DNA of 64,000 nucleotides from Amoeboaphelidium protococcarum. Its lineage: Eukaryota; Aphelidiomycota; Aphelidea. A program made the position numbers and the translations under genes. Location of the stretch: positions 3,013,164 through 3,077,163 of the forward strand of contig JALECJ010000258.1 of the NCBI GenBank assembly GCA_023515745.1. The letters are read 5' to 3'. Shown in pieces: positions 59,678-64,000 of the stretch. The notes under the pieces were generated by a model that was not told the origin of the DNA, ran no database searches, and saw only the letters and a list, made by a program, of their open reading frames with translations. The stretch's first letter is position 1. Each line of letters starts with the position of its first letter.

Positions 59678-61603
59678 TCACTATTTTGGTAATCCGCACA
59701 TTTCGCAATCCTAATTTTGAGCCTTATTCTAGAAGGTGCAATGTGGACATGCCCAAGGCTCTCCTTATGAGTTCTAATTCTTTGCAGATTGAGAGGTTCC
59801 TCCGGACTGTGCCTAATCAGCCTCCTCCAACATGAACATCAGAGTCCGGAATGCATCAATCTAGAAAAGTTTCGCCTCAAATTCATCATCTTTACAGTCC
59901 TTGTTATAGATTAGTTCAACCAGTGCCCGGATCGAGTTCTCATCAAATACTGAAGATTAGAGCAGGTACAGTAACAGATGGAAGTCATTTAATGCATCGC
60001 GTTTACTGCATTTAATTGACGATAGATGAGACTTGAGCAGAGGCATTGATGAAGGAGTCAGGCGATTCTCAATGTTGAAGAACTGCGGCGATGTAAACAT
60101 CTACTTTGGATCTTGCGGGAATCCTTCAGTCAGCGTCACAATAAGATACTCCACAGGGAAACAGGGCTTAGCTGCTTCCTGAACAGTGACACCGTACTTG
60201 TTCTTGAATTTGTAAAAGACTTCCGGCACGTAATTGTCAGCTGAACTCTCCACAACATGAACACTGTTCGGGTCCATTGTGGCTTCAATGACCTGATCAC
60301 GCACCATCCCCATTCCGATGTTGGACACCTGATATGCACTCAGATGAATATCATTGTTCTGGTCTCCACTCACGACAACAGATACAAATTTAGATCCAAA
60401 ATAGTGGCCTTTGGCATGAGGTGTAAACGATGGATTATCCAACTGCTACTGAGCCATGAACATAATCTCTGCAGAGGATAGAAAGTAAGAATCCACATGT
60501 CGCTTGCAGATAACCTTTCCCAGTCCACTGCCATCATCAATCAGATCAGTGTATATTACACCAACGGGACGGATATCTAAAACTTTACTTAATACGTCCA
60601 GGTGAGCCTTCTAAGTATCAGGCAATAATTCCACTCCATCTGATCCGTTATTTTGAGGTGGTTCGTATACAGCTGATACGACAGCTTTAATTCCCAGCGG
60701 GACTTTATCATGCACCTCATATTTACCATACAGTATCCCAATCCTCTGCAGACCAGATTATCTCCAGAAAGACAGAAATTGGTCTATTATCGCTGGACTC
60801 TCAAATTCAACATGATCAACCATACGGAAAACTTGTTATTACAGCACAATAGCAGATGGTTAACACTTGGCACACATTGATGCCGGATAAGGAGGATGGC
60901 CAGCGTCGCAGTTAGGATTAACTTTAAACGAAGGCTCTTCTAACAGGGGAACAACAGAGTCCGACTCAAACTTTCCAGATGAAGATACTGTTCGATTAGC
61001 TGCGTTCTTCGTCACGTTCTAAGTCTATAACTTTCTGAGATAGGCATGGAACGACATGTGTTTAATTTTCTGCTCCTCCAAGTATTTGGAGTCATAAGGT
61101 TCCAACGGCATACAGTAATCACACATTCCTTTCGGTCCATGGCGACAAAATCTCTCATCCTTCCCTCTCCGTATCAGACCATCTTGATCAGAAAGAAGTT
61201 GATCAACTTTATCCAATTTCAGCATCTCTTTATTATCCAAAATATCGCTCTGCTATGACTTTACTTGTTATTAGCTACTTTGCACTTCAGGCAAAGTGAC
61301 CGAATTGCCGCCAATCTTGGTGACATACAACAAGTCTCCATGACGGATTCCCAGAGCATTGACTTTGATATCATTACCAGCTTAGAATGGTCGACTTCCA
61401 TTAGGCTAATTAGATAGAGTGAACTAACTCTGATCCATCTTGAGCACCTAAGCAGACTCTGCATACAGTGCGGAAATGGATACATCATCTCCCACATTCA
61501 CTCTAAAATTTCCATCAGCTGATCTCAAACGGATAATCTACATCATTGCGCTTATAATAATAGTAATGATGATGAAGTACGATTTTGAATGAAAACTTAC
61601 CAT
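59678..61603 (-). CDS. NPL4: NPL4, ubiquitin-binding cofactor of Cdc48/p97
   Basis: Npl4 with Ufd1 delivers ubiquitylated proteins to Cdc48 in ER-associated and other degradation. Exon 1 contributes only the ATG (61603-61601); a 63-nt intron (61538-61600) leads to the UBX-like domain [20 protein letters not shown]. Then come the zinc region ([36 protein letters not shown]) and the MPN-like core ([46 protein letters not shown]-type [40 protein letters not shown]). The C-terminus has an NZF finger ([13 protein letters not shown]...CEMCGLPK), present in animal NPL4 but absent from S. cerevisiae Npl4. Total is 620 residues. It ends at TGA 59680. Confidence 0.95.
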
Positions 61604-61855
61604 AATATAAAGAATGTTACTACTACTTTGGTACTAGTTAAACTGGTGTGACTCAAATACTCAAAATTCAAGCGTTTACTCAACACGAAACAGGAGCAGA
61701 AAGAGTCTGAATGAGAGAGAGAAAGAGAGAGAGAACAGATGCGAAGAGAATGGCGCGATTCGTCGACGGAGCAAGTTCTCACCGTGAGACATTTGCTGTT
61801 AGAAGCACTCAGTTATCGTTGGGACATTAAGACAGCATAGTACATCAATAATTTT

Positions 61856-62287
61856 TCATTTTAATACAGCATGTCCACGCCTTAAGTCAATGTACTGGTG
61901 AATCAGCGCCTCATTCAATTCGTGTTGAATGTACTGATACTCTTCATGGGATCTGTAATAGAGTTTAGTTCTAGGATCTTGGTAGTTACTAGGCAGTCCA
62001 GTTATATCACAGTACTTTTACTTGGGTTGAAATGAAGGAGGTGCTTCTATGGACTGATAAGTGACTGCCCGAGGATCTTTCGGTCGAGCGTGTAGTGGCA
62101 GCAGCTGCTTCAGATTCTTAAACTTGGTCGGCGTCTTGTAATTGGGATTCTTGAATTGAGCCTACAAATTATATCACGAATAATCATATCAATGCATGTA
62201 TTAAATCATAATAAGGCCAATTAAGGGGCAGATATATTGTACCTTATCATCCGTTGCCGCCTGTGCTTATCGTTTAGTCATGTTCAT
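61856..62287 (-). CDS. IES6: INO80 complex subunit IES6/INO80C
   Basis: Ies6 forms the Arp5-Ies6 module of the INO80 chromatin remodeller. Exon 1 (62243-62287) gives MNMTKRQAQAATDDK; an 81-nt intron (GTACAA...TTGTAG) precedes exon 2, total 116 residues. Exon 2 holds NPNYKTPTKFKNLKQLLPL and the YL1_C domain APPSFQPKQKYCDITGLPSN then YQDPRTKLYYRSHEEYQYIQ. Upstream in-frame sequence is open and another exon could precede, so the start is uncertain. It ends at TGA 61858. Confidence 0.85.
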
Positions 62288-62490
62288 CAAGTGCTTAACA
62301 GAGAACGATGTGTTTAACTGACTGACGACGTGATTGGATCGAGAACTAAAAATAGAAACATTTGATTCTAATAATGGTACTAAGAGTGATCTTACTTTAT
62401 AGATGGAGGTTCTCTTTTTACTACAAAAATTAGTAAAAGATTGTGTGTATAGATAGACAATTATAAATATTCTGTTTGTAAATATATAAA

Positions 62491-62787
62491 ATGATGTCCT
62501 AATACAATACCACTCAGAGTAACAACAATAGTAAACTGCGCAGAGCCACGATTCAGGTCTACGTGCGCGACTCGGTGAAGTCGGACAAGATCAACTCGCA
62601 AAAGATCACAGAGCTCGTCGCTGAAACAGTTGTCGATAAACGCGTAAATGTGTTTGATTATCTCCGATAGCCTGCCTCTCTTAGAGATTCTGTACTGGAA
62701 AGTAATGCTATGAATGATGATTTGCCTCTAGCCATCTGTGTGAAATTGGAGAATATCGTAAAAGACTATTCATTTAAACAGTCTTGA
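62491..62787 (+). CDS. Small protein, 98 aa, unknown
   Basis: A frame from ATG 62491 (directly after AATATATAAA) reads MMSQYNTTQSNNNSKLRRAT then IQVYVRDSVKSDKINSQKIT, ELVAETVVDKRVNVFDYLRQ and LAICVKLENIVKDYSFKQ, ending TGA 62785. A short disordered N-terminus precedes a compact helical part. It is locally more GC-rich (62560-62640). No family is assigned. It is divergent from IES6. Confidence 0.5.
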
Positions 62788-62903
62788 TTTGAATCAGCGA
62801 TGATGTCTTTAACTGAATGCTTGAATGAATGCTATGAAAAATATACCATAAATAATAAAATTTAATCGAATCGTATCATTTATTATATTACTGTACAAAA
62901 CGA

Positions 62904-63902
62904 TCATTCATTATACGTGATAAAACGCGCCAACTCCCGTCTAGAATCAACTTGTTTCGTGAATGCAAGAGACAATGTGGTGGGTAATTTGTCAGTGAAT
63001 GCTTCCTTCAACTTTATTACAGACATATGATGCAGAGCAGCGGGACAGCTAATTGAATGGCTGAAACTACGTCGACCCAATGTATCGGCATTCTTTGAGC
63101 AGTAGGACTCATTATAAACAGACAAATCTACTTACTGTTCTGATTCATTCTCAGATTCATCTTCAGGAATGGCGCCAGTGTCCATAACTTTTTAAATCAA
63201 CTTCTCAGCTCTCTGATGTCCATGCAATCGTGCAATATCAACTGGCAGACATCCGCGGTGATCCTTGACGTTCCATTCGGCGCCGTGGCTTAGTAAAAGC
63301 CGTACGATCGGAGTATGTCCATTGACACAAGCGAAATGGAGCGCAGTTGGACCTTTATCATAAATTTGAGACGTGCTCTTGTTCTTTACCCACCCTATAC
63401 AATTCACATCTGCACCGCTATCAATCAAGTACTCAGCAACTTGTATATGACCATGATAGCATGCACCATGCAGCGCAGTCATCCCATGCCTATTCCTAGA
63501 GTCTATGATTCCCTTCAACTCTGAGGCTGACCGCTGCGATTGACATGTTTCAACAACCAATTTAACTTGTCCCAGATCGCCTTGACTCGCCGATGAATGT
63601 AAACCAAGATGCTTCACCAGTCTTCTTCTCTAGGTGGTATGTGAATACTACTACTGCTACTGCTGACTAGAAGATGTAGATGAGATCGATGACGATTGTG
63701 CCGAGTGATCTGAAACGTTCGTGGCGAGCGATTCGGCAAAAGACTACTTTCGCTCATTGTTATTATTGCATAATGATGGTGATGGGCTTTGATATCTTGA
63801 ATCCATCTCATTACCCAGCTCTTACTACTATTACTACAATTACTCTTAACTCTCCTTTCCCACAGATAAAAGCTATTAAATTTGACTCAGCACTTCCGCC
63901 AT
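62904..63902 (-). CDS. Ankyrin repeat protein, 332 aa
   Basis: The frame from ATG 63902 starts MAEVLSQIQQLLSVGKESQE followed by a Gln run coded by TAA/TAG. Ankyrin repeats occupy the middle (SSASQGDLGQVKLVVETCQS; RHGMTALHGACYHGHIQVAE; YDKGPTALHFACVNGHTPIV; HRGCLPVDIARLHGHQRAEK). After an acidic linker (EDESENESEQ) the C-terminal 75 residues lack repeats (SLAFTKQVDSRRELARFITY). It is probably a protein-interaction adaptor; no partner is inferred. It ends at TGA 62906. Confidence 0.75.
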
Positions 63903-64000
63903 GTTTTGTTGATTACGAGAAATATAAAGTTCAACTTTAAAGACAAGGATTGTTTATTATTATTATGAATATTATTTGTACGCGAAAGTAATGAGAAGAG

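Noticed and set aside
63680-63940. Plus-strand open frame at the right end
   Set aside because: It is antisense to the ankyrin gene, whose frame extends to ATG 63902.

Overview
This is a eukaryotic nuclear window, densely packed with genes and read with a non-standard code: TAA and TAG are glutamine and TGA is the only stop. SAR1, LCB2, acetyl-CoA synthetase, homoaconitase, NAT10 and many others only align with their families along their length when TAR is read as Gln, and each then ends at a TGA. Introns are short (most 55-105 nt, a few about 30-45), with GT(A/G) donors and TAG/CAG acceptors.

Gene content points to a flagellated relative of fungi (Holomycota), not a ciliate. Homoaconitase and homoisocitrate dehydrogenase belong to the alpha-aminoadipate lysine pathway. 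Mmm1 (ERMES tether), two GT15 mannosyltransferases and an RRG7-like nuclease are typical of fungi and close relatives. An RFX factor and an inversin-like ankyrin/IQ protein suit an organism that makes cilia. An aphelid or similar early branch would fit; the exact lineage is inference.

Layout, left to right. 0-10 kb: homoaconitase (cut by the left edge), SAR1, a tandem GT15 pair, an interrupted reading frame, and a membrane-anchored alpha/beta hydrolase. 10-24 kb: a small membrane protein, a Ser/Thr kinase, a zinc-finger protein, an unassigned spliced gene, LCB2 (sphingolipid entry enzyme), a coiled-coil protein, a helical-repeat protein and a TMEM209-like membrane protein. 24-34 kb: inversin-like ankyrin protein, COX6A, MMM1, a Q-rich protein, LYS12, a DCAF11-like WD40 protein. 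34-45 kb: RFX factor, a zinc-ribbon gene, acetyl-CoA synthetase, RRG7-like, CCDC137-like, LTV1, a cytochrome b5-fused desaturase, an ER DnaJ. 46-54 kb: NAT10/KRE33, two weakly understood genes in a region with repeated palindromes, ARMC8/GID5. 54-64 kb: small unknown genes, a membrane RING protein, NOC4, an mL50-like protein, NPL4, IES6/INO80C, a small unknown protein and a second ankyrin protein.

The genes are mostly independent housekeeping loci. Themes that recur are lysine synthesis (2 genes), ribosome biogenesis (NAT10, LTV1, NOC4, probably CCDC137), mitochondrial function (COX6A, MMM1, RRG7-like, mL50-like), secretory pathway and lipids (SAR1, GT15 pair, ER DnaJ, LCB2, desaturase), and ubiquitin/protein turnover (NPL4, ARMC8, DCAF11-like, RING). 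No rRNA, tRNA, CRISPR array or clear transposon was recognised. All lengths and introns below are manual translations under TAR=Gln.
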